NCBI GenBank assembly: GCA_910586745.1
Contig: CAJUJZ010000050.1
Location: forward strand, 1 to 14,145
Length of the DNA stretch: 14,145 bases
Direction of reading: 5' to 3'
From: an uncultured Mucispirillum sp.
Lineage (GTDB): Bacteria; Chrysiogenota; Deferribacteres; Deferribacterales; Mucispirillaceae
Shown here: positions 7,996-14,145 of the stretch, piece after piece
How positions within the stretch are numbered: the first letter of the stretch is position 1
How the letters are laid out: the number at the start of each line of letters is the position of its first letter
Made by a program: the position numbers and the translations under genes
Notes under the pieces: generated by a model
Told to the model about the DNA's origin: nothing
Databases searched by the model: none
The model's input: only the letters and a program-made list of their open reading frames with translations

Positions 7996-8025
7996 AATAA
8001 AAAATACTTCCTTGTATTTTTTATT
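7996..8025 (-). terminator. A/T-rich hairpin, possible terminator of the RCK-antiporter transcript
   Basis: AATAAAAAATAC (7996-8007) pairs perfectly with GTATTTTTTATT (8014-8025) over 12 bp with loop TTCCTT. The 3' arm is T-rich read in either direction, so it could stop transcription both ways. It contains almost no GC, which makes it weaker than a classical terminator. Confidence 0.4.
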
Positions 8026-8066
8026 TAGTCGTTTAGTCGCAGTAAATGCTCCTGCTCTCACTAAAG

Positions 8067-8085
8067 CAGGTGCTTCCTGCACCTG
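8067..8085 (-). terminator. GC-containing hairpin just after the antiporter gene
   Basis: CAGGTGC (8067-8073) pairs perfectly with GCACCTG (8079-8085) over a 5-base loop. On the minus strand it is followed by CTTTAG, a poor T run, so termination is uncertain. An alternative stem, CCTGCT (8051-8056) with AGCAGG (8065-8070), shares bases with it and cannot form at the same time. Confidence 0.4.
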
Positions 8086-8097
8086 TATATTTAAACA

Positions 8098-8153
8098 ACA
8101 CTTACCTTATATTTTCATCGGGCATAAGCACAGCTGCTATAGCTTTAAATATC
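8098..8153 (-). repeat. Antiporter gene 3' end, in place (copy 2 of the 56-bp repeat)
   Basis: This is the copy still joined to the antiporter gene; it supplies the last 16 codons from IFKAIAAV onward, the TAA stop (8102-8104) and four following bases. It is the mate of 7929-7984 at an offset of 169 bases, with 55 of 56 positions identical. Confidence 0.9.
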
Positions 8154-9280
8154 CATGGGAATACAATAGCAGAAATCATTGAGGCTAAAAGCACTGCTGA
8201 TGTCTGTATTTTATCTATTAAATTTAAATCATAAAAGATACTTGATACAACAACAAGCATAGTAAGTGGAAAAGAAAGACCTGCCGCAACAAGTACAAGT
8301 TTCTGCTTAGGGATAGATGAAAACAAAAGCAGTATTGTACCTGCTACTTTTGATAAAAACAGCGATGTAATAATCATAAGTGCCAGTAAAATAACATCTT
8401 TCTGCAAAAAATCATCAAATGTTACACGCATACCAACTGATATAAAAAATATTGGTATGAAAAAACCGTAACCTACTCCGCCAAGCTTATCAAGTACACC
8501 ATCTCTGCCTGCAAAAACAAGAGCAAACATCATACCTCCAACAAATGCTCCCACAACAAACTCTATTTCTAAAACAGCTGCAAAAGCCACAAATGCAAAA
8601 AGTATTACAAAATTAGCCCGCATACCAGTTTCTGTTGGGTTGCCTACTTCTAAAAATATAGACTGCAGATTAGGCTTCCACCAAAGAGCAACCTTTAATA
8701 TTTTCATAAACAAATATATTACTATGAAAAATACTGCTAAATATAAAATCTGCCTTGCACTGTTTATAGTATGGCCATATTTAGATATAATAGTAAATAC
8801 AGTAAGCCCTGCAAGAGTTAATATTTCACCTATCATTGTAATAATTAAAAGCTTCTGTCCAAAATCTGTCTTTATAAGCTCAGTATCTCTAAGCACTGGA
8901 AATAAAAGCCCTATACCTGATGTAAAAAATATAATAGCAAATGACCAGTGCAGGTTAAGATAAAATGATAAATACCAGGCAACAACTGCCACAGGAATAA
9001 ATGCTAATACATAAAGCCAGAATTCCTTCCGTGATAAATCTCTGAATTTTTCAAAATCTATCTCCAGACCTGCTAAATACATCAATATTAAAAAACCAAG
9101 AGCAGAAAAATATTCTACCATTTCAAGCTGGTTTTCCCCATGAGGCAAAAGCGATGCTATAACTATTCCATATATTATTTCCCCAACAGCAGCAGGCAGT
9201 AGAAGCCGTTTGCTGATAAATGGCATAAAAAAAGCACCTATTGCCATAAAAAATAAAAACAGTGCTTCATGCTCAGTCAT
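8102..9280 (-). CDS. CPA2-type monovalent cation:proton antiporter membrane protein
   Basis: An integral membrane protein of 392 residues with roughly a dozen hydrophobic segments and no large soluble domain. Family motifs: LLLPAAVGEIIYGIVI (26-41), LGFLILMYLAGLEIDF (61-76) and FFIPIFFISVGM (273-284). CPA2 members exchange Na+ or K+ for H+ across the cytoplasmic membrane. Where many members carry an acidic residue of the ion site in the fifth or sixth helix, this one reads TMIGEILTL, so E152 is the candidate. Ion choice cannot be told from sequence. I chose ATG 9280, with GAGG 6 bases upstream; it overlaps the end of the RCK gene by 8 bases. Upstream in-frame ATGs at 9310 and 9292 lack such a site. 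The 3' end is duplicated at 7929-7984. Confidence 0.88.
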   Translation of the reverse strand: MTEHEALFLFFMAIGAFFMPFISKRLLLPAAVGEIIYGIVIASLLPHGENQLEMVEYFSALGFLILMYLAGLEIDFEKFRDLSRKEFWLYVLAFIPVAVVAWYLSFYLNLHWSFAIIFFTSGIGLLFPVLRDTELIKTDFGQKLLIITMIGEILTLAGLTVFTIISKYGHTINSARQILYLAVFFIVIYLFMKILKVALWWKPNLQSIFLEVGNPTETGMRANFVILFAFVAFAAVLEIEFVVGAFVGGMMFALVFAGRDGVLDKLGGVGYGFFIPIFFISVGMRVTFDDFLQKDVILLALMIITSLFLSKVAGTILLLFSSIPKQKLVLVAAGLSFPLTMLVVVSSIFYDLNLIDKIQTSAVLLASMISAIVFPWIFKAIAAVLMPDENIR

Positions 9281-10688
9281 TAGAATCCTCATCAGGCAGC
9301 ACAAGTACACTGTTATTTACACGAGATGCTATTAAAAAAGACGCATGAGGATTTAAAAATGAAATACTGTCTTTTGAGTTAGCAGCTACTATTAAAAGAC
9401 TATTTAACTTATCATCCACTTCTGATAAAACTTTATGAACAGGATTACCTTCTAATATTAAAAGAGGTATTTTTGTTCTTGTTAAATTCTCATAATCCCT
9501 TACAAAATTTTTACGGGACTCCATTTCATGAGTATCTTGATTAGTTTTTAGTGCACCAGGAGGCACGACATATACACATCTGCAAGGCACACCAAAATGT
9601 GCAGCAATTTCTGCACCGGTTTCAATAAGCCTTTCTGGAATACTGCCATTTAATGATACTATAACTTCATTATAAGGTGTTCTGCCCCTGCATATAAGAA
9701 TAGGATGATGAGTTTTTTTAAAGTAATATTTTAATTTTCTATTAAATAAACCAAAGCCAGCACTGCCTGAAACTGCTAATGTACCCACATCATGAAGATA
9801 TGCTGCACTGCGAAAATTTTTAAGAGTGCCACCAAACTCACAGCCTGCTTTTTGTATTATCTCTATTTCTTTTGTATCTGTAACTTTACGACTTTCTATA
9901 TCATACCATAAATATTTTTTTGCTTTTGTATTATTAAAAAAGTAATTAATTTCAACAGAATCTTTGTCTATTAAACCACCTGTAAGAACAGCAAAGCACT
10001 GACCATACTGTAGTGGAAATTCAGGCTTGCCTATCATTAAGATATTTACAATATTTTCTACAACTTTTGGTTCGCCTACAAGAACAACTCTGTCACCTAT
10101 CTGCAGCTTAAAATCACCATCAGGCACCATAAATGAACCATTTCTGTATGCTGCAGCCACCTTCCACCTGCTTGGTGTTAAAAATCGCATTTTTCTATCT
10201 ACTATGTGTGAACGCCTGCGAATAATAACTTCTACAATTTCACCATTGCCAAGTCCTATATTATTAGGCCTTGCATAGTTTTTTTGTATAATATTCAAAA
10301 CAGATTCTGATGCAATAAGTATAGGATTAATAACTTTTACATCAAACTGCTCTAATTCTTCATGCCTGTCATTTTTGTAAAGCATTAAAATAATTGGTAT
10401 TTGAAGATTATATACTTGACGAGCTATTCTGCATATTTCTAATACAACATCAAAATCCTGCAGAGATGATACAATATGAGAAATATCTTCTATATTAATT
10501 TTCTTCCAAATAACGATACTGGAAGCTTCCCCCTCTATACCCGTCACATTACTATACTCATTAGTAACTCGCTCCACAAGGTCACCATTTATATCTACAA
10601 CAACGCATGGTCTTTCATCTGCCAGCATTTTTAATAATCTGCGTTGAAAAAAACCAAGCCCAAAAAGTAACACTTTTTTAGCTGCCAA
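9273..10688 (-). CDS. RCK (TrkA-N/TrkA-C) regulator with C-terminal USP-like domain
   Basis: A 471-residue soluble protein. Residues 1-140 form a Rossmann-type RCK-N domain: GLGFFQ nucleotide loop (10-15) and an acidic residue at the end of the second strand (VVVDIN, D32). Residues about 145-218 match TrkA-C, with FKLQIGDRVVLVGEP typical of ligand-binding RCK-C domains. Residues about 329-466 resemble a universal stress protein fold (HPILICRG, IETGAEIAAHFGVPC, LLIVAANS, SVLVLPD). The 219-328 linker I cannot assign. RCK proteins gate K+ channels, transporters and antiporters by binding NAD(H), ATP/ADP or cyclic dinucleotides. The 8-base overlap with the antiporter gene makes that protein the likely partner. 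The start is TTG 10688, supported by GGAG 7 bases upstream; the nearby ATG at 10701 is out of frame and soon meets a stop. Confidence 0.85.
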   Translation of the reverse strand: MAAKKVLLFGLGFFQRRLLKMLADERPCVVVDINGDLVERVTNEYSNVTGIEGEASSIVIWKKINIEDISHIVSSLQDFDVVLEICRIARQVYNLQIPIILMLYKNDRHEELEQFDVKVINPILIASESVLNIIQKNYARPNNIGLGNGEIVEVIIRRRSHIVDRKMRFLTPSRWKVAAAYRNGSFMVPDGDFKLQIGDRVVLVGEPKVVENIVNILMIGKPEFPLQYGQCFAVLTGGLIDKDSVEINYFFNNTKAKKYLWYDIESRKVTDTKEIEIIQKAGCEFGGTLKNFRSAAYLHDVGTLAVSGSAGFGLFNRKLKYYFKKTHHPILICRGRTPYNEVIVSLNGSIPERLIETGAEIAAHFGVPCRCVYVVPPGALKTNQDTHEMESRKNFVRDYENLTRTKIPLLILEGNPVHKVLSEVDDKLNSLLIVAANSKDSISFLNPHASFLIASRVNNSVLVLPDEDSND

Positions 10689-10718
10689 AGTAATGCTCCA
10701 TGAATATGTTTTTCATGT

Positions 10719-10747
10719 ATTTTAATATGATTATTTTTATATGTCAA
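10719..10747 (-). promoter_or_regulatory. Promoter of the RCK-antiporter operon
   Basis: Minus strand TTGACA (10742-10747), a perfect -35, then a 17-base spacer and TAAAAT (10719-10724), five of six -10 bases. Transcription would start near 10712, about 24 bases before the TTG start codon and its GGAG site. This arrangement also supports the TTG start. Confidence 0.8.
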
Positions 10748-11103
10748 TACAGCCATTATTTTATTTTAAATTTATTTAAACCTAATTTCTATTTTATTAA
10801 AAATCATTTATTTTTAAATAAGTTATAAGAATAAGAAATATTTTTTTATCCTCCATCCAACCCCTTTATTTTATTATTTTTGAAAGTATAAATAATATGT
10901 AGATTGCATAAATTCTTTTTTGAATTTTTATATTATTCTCTACATTAAATTATTTAATTTAATCAATACATAAACATATTTATCAATAATAAATGACATA
11001 CTGTTGTATTGTATTATGTGGTGTATTATAAAAATGCTCTATATTACATATTAATCAATTTAAATCTATTCATATTTTAATTTACTGTGGGAGTAGATAA
11101 GGT
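10748..11103. other. AT-rich divergent intergenic region without a gene
   Basis: This stretch separates the minus-strand RCK-antiporter operon from plus-strand genes. It is extremely AT-rich with frequent stops in all frames. I see no convincing RNA gene, terminator or repeat. Some TATTAT-like -10 candidates near 11020-11035 could serve the short ORF at 11104, but none has a good -35. Confidence 0.5.
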
Positions 11104-11280
11104 ATGTCCATTGCTAAAAAACTTAATATATTTACCATTTTATTGGTACTGCTTTGTATTATTAACAATATTTTTTATATTTTCTCAAGTTTTCCTTCTT
11201 TAAGTTCATCAAAAAATCTTAATGAATTACACTTAACAGCTAATCAGCTTTTATTTGAAGCAAGTGTTAATGTTAATTAA
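11104..11280 (+). pseudogene. 58-codon ORF resembling the severed N-terminus of a membrane sensor
   Basis: ATG 11104 to TAA 11280 encodes 58 residues. It begins with a short basic stretch (MSIAKKLN), followed by one hydrophobic membrane segment (about 8-28, FTILLVLLCIINNIFYIF) and a helical tail (LNELHLTANQLLFEASVNVN). This is how many chemotaxis receptors and sensor proteins begin. There is no second membrane segment and no downstream continuation in any frame before bipA. GGGAG lies about 10 bases upstream of the ATG. I favour a truncated receptor remnant; a genuine small single-pass membrane protein is also possible. The family is not identified. Confidence 0.45.
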
Positions 11281-11367
11281 ACTTCTGCTTTTAAATAAAA
11301 AAACTTGACTATTTACTAAAAAAAAGGCAAAAGAATAGATTGTCACTTTTAATATATTTGAGGTTAT

Positions 11368-13221
11368 ATGAAAAATTTATCACAAAATGATTCCTTAAGA
11401 AATATTGCGATTATTGCCCATGTTGATCATGGTAAAACAACTCTTGTTGATGCTATGTTTAAACAAAGCGGTGTATACAGAGATAATCAGGTTACTGAAG
11501 AAAGAGCAATGGATAGTATGGATATTGAAAGAGAAAGAGGTATCACTATCACTGCTAAAAACTGCTCTGTTAACTGGCACAGCACTAAAATCAATATTTT
11601 GGATACTCCAGGACACGCCGATTTTGGCGGTGAAGTAGAACGCGCATTATCTATGGTAGATGGTGCTATTCTTTTAGTAGATGCTTCTGAAGGTCCGCTT
11701 CCGCAGACTAGATTTGTTCTAAAAAAAGCACTGGAAAGAGGTTTAAGAGTAATAGTATGTATTAATAAAATTGATAGAAAAGATGCAAGACCTCATGAAG
11801 TTATAGATGAAGTATTAGACTTATTTATAGATTTAGATGCAACAGAAGAACAGCTTGATTTTCCTATCCTTTATGCAGTAGGCAGAGATGGCACAGCATC
11901 TCTTACTCTTGAAGAAACGGGAAAAGATTTAAAACCACTTTTTGATATGATTTTAAAAGAAATTCCAGCTCCTAGCTATGATGAAGAATCTTCGTTTAAA
12001 ATGCTTGTTTCAGATTTAGGTTACTCTGATTATCTTGGCAGGCTTGCAATTGGTAAAATCAGAAGTAATGTTACTAACATTAATGACGGTCTTATTATAT
12101 TCAACGAAAAAGGCGAAGCAAAGTCTGCAAAGGTTTCTAAAATTCAGTCTTATTCTGGTATGGAATTAGTAGATAATCCTAACCCACAGCCAGGTGATAT
12201 TTTAGTTGTTGCAGGTATTGCAGAAGTTACTATTGGCGATACTATATGCTCTAAAGATAATACTGAACCACTTCCTAGAATATCAGTAGATGAACCAACA
12301 GTTGCTATGAAATTTACTATTAATAAATCTCCACTGGCTGGTAAAGAAGGTAAAATTGTTCAGGCTGCTAAAATTAAAGAAAGGCTTGCAAAAGAAGTGC
12401 TTAGAAATGTTTCTATTAAAGTAGAAGATGCTGCAGAAAAAGACAGCTTTATTGTTAAAGGCAGAGGCGAACTTCAGCTTGCTATCTTAATTGAAGAAAT
12501 GAGACGCGAAGGCTTTGAATTAAATGTAGGCAGACCACAGGTAATCTTTAAAAAACAAGATGGTGTTCGTTTAGAACCTGTTGAAAATGTATATATTGAC
12601 TGCGAAGAACCATATCTTGGAGTTATTACTGAAAAGCTTTCTATGAGAAAAGGCAGAATGACTAACCTTGTAAATAAAGGAACAGGCAGAGTTAGAGCAG
12701 AATTTTCAGTTCCATCTCGCGGCCTTATTGGATACAGAGATGATTTTCTTACAGACACAAAAGGAACTGGTATTATGAATACTCTTTTTGCAGGATATGA
12801 AGAATACAGAGGCGATTTTCCAGTTCGTCATACAGGTTCATTAGTATCTGACAGAGCAGGTGCTGCTGTAGGTTATGGACTTTTCCATTTAGAGCCTAGG
12901 GGACAGCTTTTTGTTGTTCCCGGCAACCCTGTATATGAAGGTATGGTTATCGGTGAATATAATAAAGATAACGATTTAAATGTTAACCCTTGCAAAGAGA
13001 AAAAACTTACAAATATGCGTGCATCAGGAAAAGATGAGGCACTTACTCTCCGTCCTATTCTTCCTATGACACTTGAAAAAGCAATACATTTTATTGCAGA
13101 TGATGAAATGGTAGAAGTAACACCACAGTCTATCCGCATTAGAAAAATTATCCTTTCAGCACAAGAAAGGCATACGCTGCGGGGAAAAAAGTTACAGGGT
13201 ATTGAAGATTTAGACGATTAA
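11368..13221 (+). CDS. bipA: BipA/TypA ribosome-associated translational GTPase
   Basis: 617 residues, close to the usual 605-615. GTPase motifs: G1 AHVDHGKTT (17-25), G2 ERGITI (56-61), G3 DTPGH (79-83), G4 NKID (133-136). An EF-Tu-like domain II follows (about 205-300), then EF-G-like domains III and V (ELQLAILIEEMRREGFELNV; GRMTNLVNKGTGRVR). The BipA-specific C-terminal region carries SRGLIGYRDDFLTDTKGTG and DRAGAAVGYGL. BipA acts on the ribosome in 50S assembly and stress or low-temperature adaptation (established for the family). ATG 11368 is preceded by GAGG with 4-base spacing. Upstream promoter sequence is weak: TTTACT (11312-11317) and TAGATT (11336-11341), 18 bases apart, is the best pair I see. 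It is monocistronic, ending in a strong terminator. Confidence 0.97.
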   Translation: MKNLSQNDSLRNIAIIAHVDHGKTTLVDAMFKQSGVYRDNQVTEERAMDSMDIERERGITITAKNCSVNWHSTKINILDTPGHADFGGEVERALSMVDGAILLVDASEGPLPQTRFVLKKALERGLRVIVCINKIDRKDARPHEVIDEVLDLFIDLDATEEQLDFPILYAVGRDGTASLTLEETGKDLKPLFDMILKEIPAPSYDEESSFKMLVSDLGYSDYLGRLAIGKIRSNVTNINDGLIIFNEKGEAKSAKVSKIQSYSGMELVDNPNPQPGDILVVAGIAEVTIGDTICSKDNTEPLPRISVDEPTVAMKFTINKSPLAGKEGKIVQAAKIKERLAKEVLRNVSIKVEDAAEKDSFIVKGRGELQLAILIEEMRREGFELNVGRPQVIFKKQDGVRLEPVENVYIDCEEPYLGVITEKLSMRKGRMTNLVNKGTGRVRAEFSVPSRGLIGYRDDFLTDTKGTGIMNTLFAGYEEYRGDFPVRHTGSLVSDRAGAAVGYGLFHLEPRGQLFVVPGNPVYEGMVIGEYNKDNDLNVNPCKEKKLTNMRASGKDEALTLRPILPMTLEKAIHFIADDEMVEVTPQSIRIRKIILSAQERHTLRGKKLQGIEDLDD

Positions 13222-13244
13222 TTACATTAAGTAATCCTTTTTAA

Positions 13245-13281
13245 ATAAAAGCCCATGTAATTTGATTACACGGGCTTTTAT
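13245..13281 (+). terminator. Rho-independent terminator of bipA, possibly bidirectional
   Basis: ATAAAAGCCC (13245-13254) pairs with GGGCTTTTAT (13272-13281), and TGTAAT (13256-13261) with ATTACA (13265-13270). One A/C mismatch and a 3-base loop complete the hairpin. A run of T follows on the plus strand, and the A-rich left arm would provide one on the minus strand. It sits 23 bases after the bipA stop. Confidence 0.9.
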
Positions 13282-13399
13282 TATTTATTTAATTAGTATC
13301 ATTTATTTTTTCTTATTATATATTTTAAATATTATTAAAATTTATTATACTATGCTTTTATTTTATTTGATAATATTTTGAAACTGCCAGTTTCTATTT
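13282..13399. other. AT-rich spacer with a 15-base palindromic repeat
   Basis: No gene is seen. The only structure is GAAACTGCCAGTTTC at 13380-13394, a 7-bp inverted repeat about one central base. On the plus strand it is followed by TATTTTTATTTT, so it could act as a weak terminator. It lies directly after the end of the degraded gene at 13400. Confidence 0.45.
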
Positions 13400-13830
13400 T
13401 TATTTTCTGCTCATAGCATATTTTACCACTTCCATATAAGCATAATATTTCATAATTATTCCATAACTATCTGATTTTGTTACAGTTATAGATAAATATT
13501 TTTCATCATTTATTATTACACTACTTTACTCTGATAAACTGTATTCTGAAAATATGGAATTATTTTCACTACCATTTGATAAATTCTATTAATACTATAT
13601 AAGAGAACATACTGTGCCACAGCTGTGATAAAATACACTGTATTTCCCATTAATATTAAGCTGAATATTTACTGCTTTGCCTTGATTATCAAATATTTTT
13701 TCTTTCATGTATCCATTAGGAAGAATTTTTTACCATTATATATTTTTTAAAGGCAGAGATTTAAAAATATTTCGTCAGTTGATACACTTAAGGCAGAAAA
13801 TACTATCATAAGTATTAATAATTTTGTTTT
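13400..13830 (-). pseudogene. Degraded gene for a small exported protein
   Basis: On the minus strand a signal-peptide-like stretch (KTKLLILMIVFSALSVSTDE, 13830-13771) is followed, after a one-frame shift at about 13755-13780, by a long coding-like frame. That frame reads IFKSLPLKNI, KILPNGYMKEKIFDNQGKA, NGKYSVFYHSCGTVCSLI, NLSNGSENNSIFSEYSLSE, INDEKYLSITVTKSDSYG and MEVVKYAMSRK, ending at TAA 13400. It is broken by six in-frame stops (TAA or TAG) and lacks a proper start. The original protein would have been about 140 residues, secreted or periplasmic. No family is recognised. The longest surviving piece is ATG 13708 to TAG 13595 (37 residues). Composition and lack of ribosome binding sites argue for decay rather than expression. 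Confidence 0.55.
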
Positions 13831-13850
13831 TTACTAATCAACCCTTTATA

Positions 13851-13887
13851 TTGACTATAATCACAACTATCCGTTCAATGGATAGTT
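13851..13887 (-). repeat. Candidate right end of the IS200/IS605 element: hairpin plus TCAA
   Basis: AACTATCC (13865-13872) pairs perfectly with GGATAGTT (13880-13887) with a 7-base loop. On the minus strand the hairpin is followed about 10 bases later by TCAA (13854-13851). IS608-type elements end with a subterminal hairpin and are cleaved at TCAA. The position, downstream of the tnpA stop, is right, but the exact element boundary is unproven. Two smaller stems, TGGCT/AGCCA (13895-13907) and TGACTT/AAGTCA (13934-13949), lie between it and tnpA. Confidence 0.45.
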
Positions 13888-13990
13888 TGCTCTTTGGCTG
13901 TAAGCCACTATCACTTGCAGCTTCTATTAATGTTGACTTATTCAAGTCACATTGCAGTTATTACTATTTTATCGTTAACAGTAATATTTT

Positions 13991-14145
13991 TTACCAGCTG
14001 CCCTTTAAAAGGGGACCATGATGTCCTTTTATACTTAACTTATCTTGTAAAATATCTTCTTGGTCTTGTATATACTTTTTTATTGTTGCTTCATTTAAGC
14101 CAACTGTACTTACATAATATCCTGTTGACCAAAAATGGACGGTTA
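13991..14145 (-). mobile_element. tnpA: 3' end of an IS200/IS605-family tnpA (Y1 transposase)
   Basis: The last 50 codons of a transposase enter from the right edge. The visible part, VHFWSTGYYVSTVGLNEATI followed by KKYIQDQEDILQDKLS, is the characteristic C-terminal half of Y1 single-strand transposases. The tyrosine in KKYIQDQ (codon at 14074-14072) is in the place of the catalytic nucleophile on the last helix. The HUH histidines would lie beyond the window. The stop is TAA 13991-13993. No tnpB is seen in the available sequence. Whether the gene is intact cannot be judged here. Confidence 0.85.

Larger units (their letters stand above)
7985..8097. other. 113-bp hairpin-rich segment between the duplicated 3' ends
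   Basis: The segment lies exactly between the two 56-bp copies. It holds a 12-bp perfect stem (7996-8025), a tandem 8-base repeat TTTAGTCG (8024-8039), and two mutually exclusive GC-containing stems (8049-8072 and 8067-8085). Read on the minus strand, one frame is open across the whole segment and runs in frame into copy 1. A GTG at 8082 would give 49 residues ending at 7933, but no ribosome binding site is visible, so I do not call a gene. It could be a small dispersed palindromic element or the remnant of an integrated element. Confidence 0.55.

Noticed and set aside
7933..8082. 49-residue minus-strand ORF from GTG 8082 through the hairpin segment into the duplicated antiporter end
   Set aside because: Not called as a gene: no ribosome binding site, and it is formed by joining the insert to the repeat. 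It is kept only as evidence about the element's origin.
7916..8234. Plus-strand ORFs of 88 and 62 codons overlapping the antiporter 3' end
   Set aside because: They are antisense readings of the duplicated 56-bp repeat; the repeated peptide YLIFSSGISTAAIALNI is only the shadow of the antiporter C-terminus.
9281..9310. Longer antiporter starts at 9310 and 9292
   Set aside because: No good ribosome binding site for either; ATG 9280 has GAGG at proper spacing and gives the usual short N-terminus.
13824..14021. Plus-strand 65-codon ORF near the right end
   Set aside because: It is antisense to the tnpA 3' end and its terminal hairpins, with a low-complexity product and no ribosome binding site.
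1..14145. CRISPR arrays, tRNA or rRNA genes
   Set aside because: I saw no regularly spaced repeats of CRISPR size and no cloverleaf or conserved rRNA sequence anywhere in the window.

Overview
The window is strongly AT-rich bacterial DNA. It is densely coded up to about 13.2 kb, with clear AAGGAG-type ribosome binding sites and TTGACA/TATAAT-type promoters. The gene content (Pst/Pho phosphate system, hybrid sensor kinase with separate Hpt protein, CPA2 antiporter with RCK regulator, BipA) fits a low-GC Gram-negative-type bacterium. A host-associated Deferribacterota such as Mucispirillum is one possibility, but that is a weak guess from style and not a demonstrated assignment.

Layout. (1) 1-3919, minus strand: a tight pstC-pstA-pstB-phoU-phoB cluster for high-affinity phosphate uptake and its control. 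phoB runs off the left edge. No pstS (phosphate-binding protein) gene lies upstream of pstC. A perfect tandem 11-bp repeat at 4003-4024 looks like a Pho box, placed just after the terminator of the preceding operon. (2) 4031-7859, minus strand: a two-gene phosphorelay operon with its own promoter, encoding a 1105-residue membrane hybrid histidine kinase and a 110-residue Hpt protein. The two are joined by a hairpin that spans the stop codon and the next ribosome binding site. (3) 7929-8153: a 56-bp direct duplication of the 3' end of the antiporter gene, flanking a 113-bp hairpin-rich segment. (4) 8102-10747, minus strand: an RCK-USP regulator and a CPA2-type cation:proton antiporter, overlapping by 8 bases, behind a consensus-like promoter. 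(5) 10748-11367: AT-rich divergent intergenic DNA with a short ORF resembling the severed N-terminus of a membrane sensor. (6) 11368-13281, plus strand: bipA/typA and a strong terminator. (7) 13282-14145: non-coding or decayed DNA with a degraded exported-protein gene, small hairpins, and the 3' end of an IS200/IS605-family tnpA entering from the right edge.

How the parts fit. PstC/PstA form the membrane channel, PstB drives it, PhoU relays phosphate status, and PhoB most likely feeds back on the operon through the Pho box. The kinase-Hpt pair is a separate phosphorelay without an output regulator nearby. The RCK-USP protein probably gates the adjacent antiporter in response to nucleotide or ion state. 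The most unusual structures are the 7929-8153 duplication/palindrome region, the kinase-hpt coupling hairpin and the Pho box. I did not find a clearly new multi-gene system.
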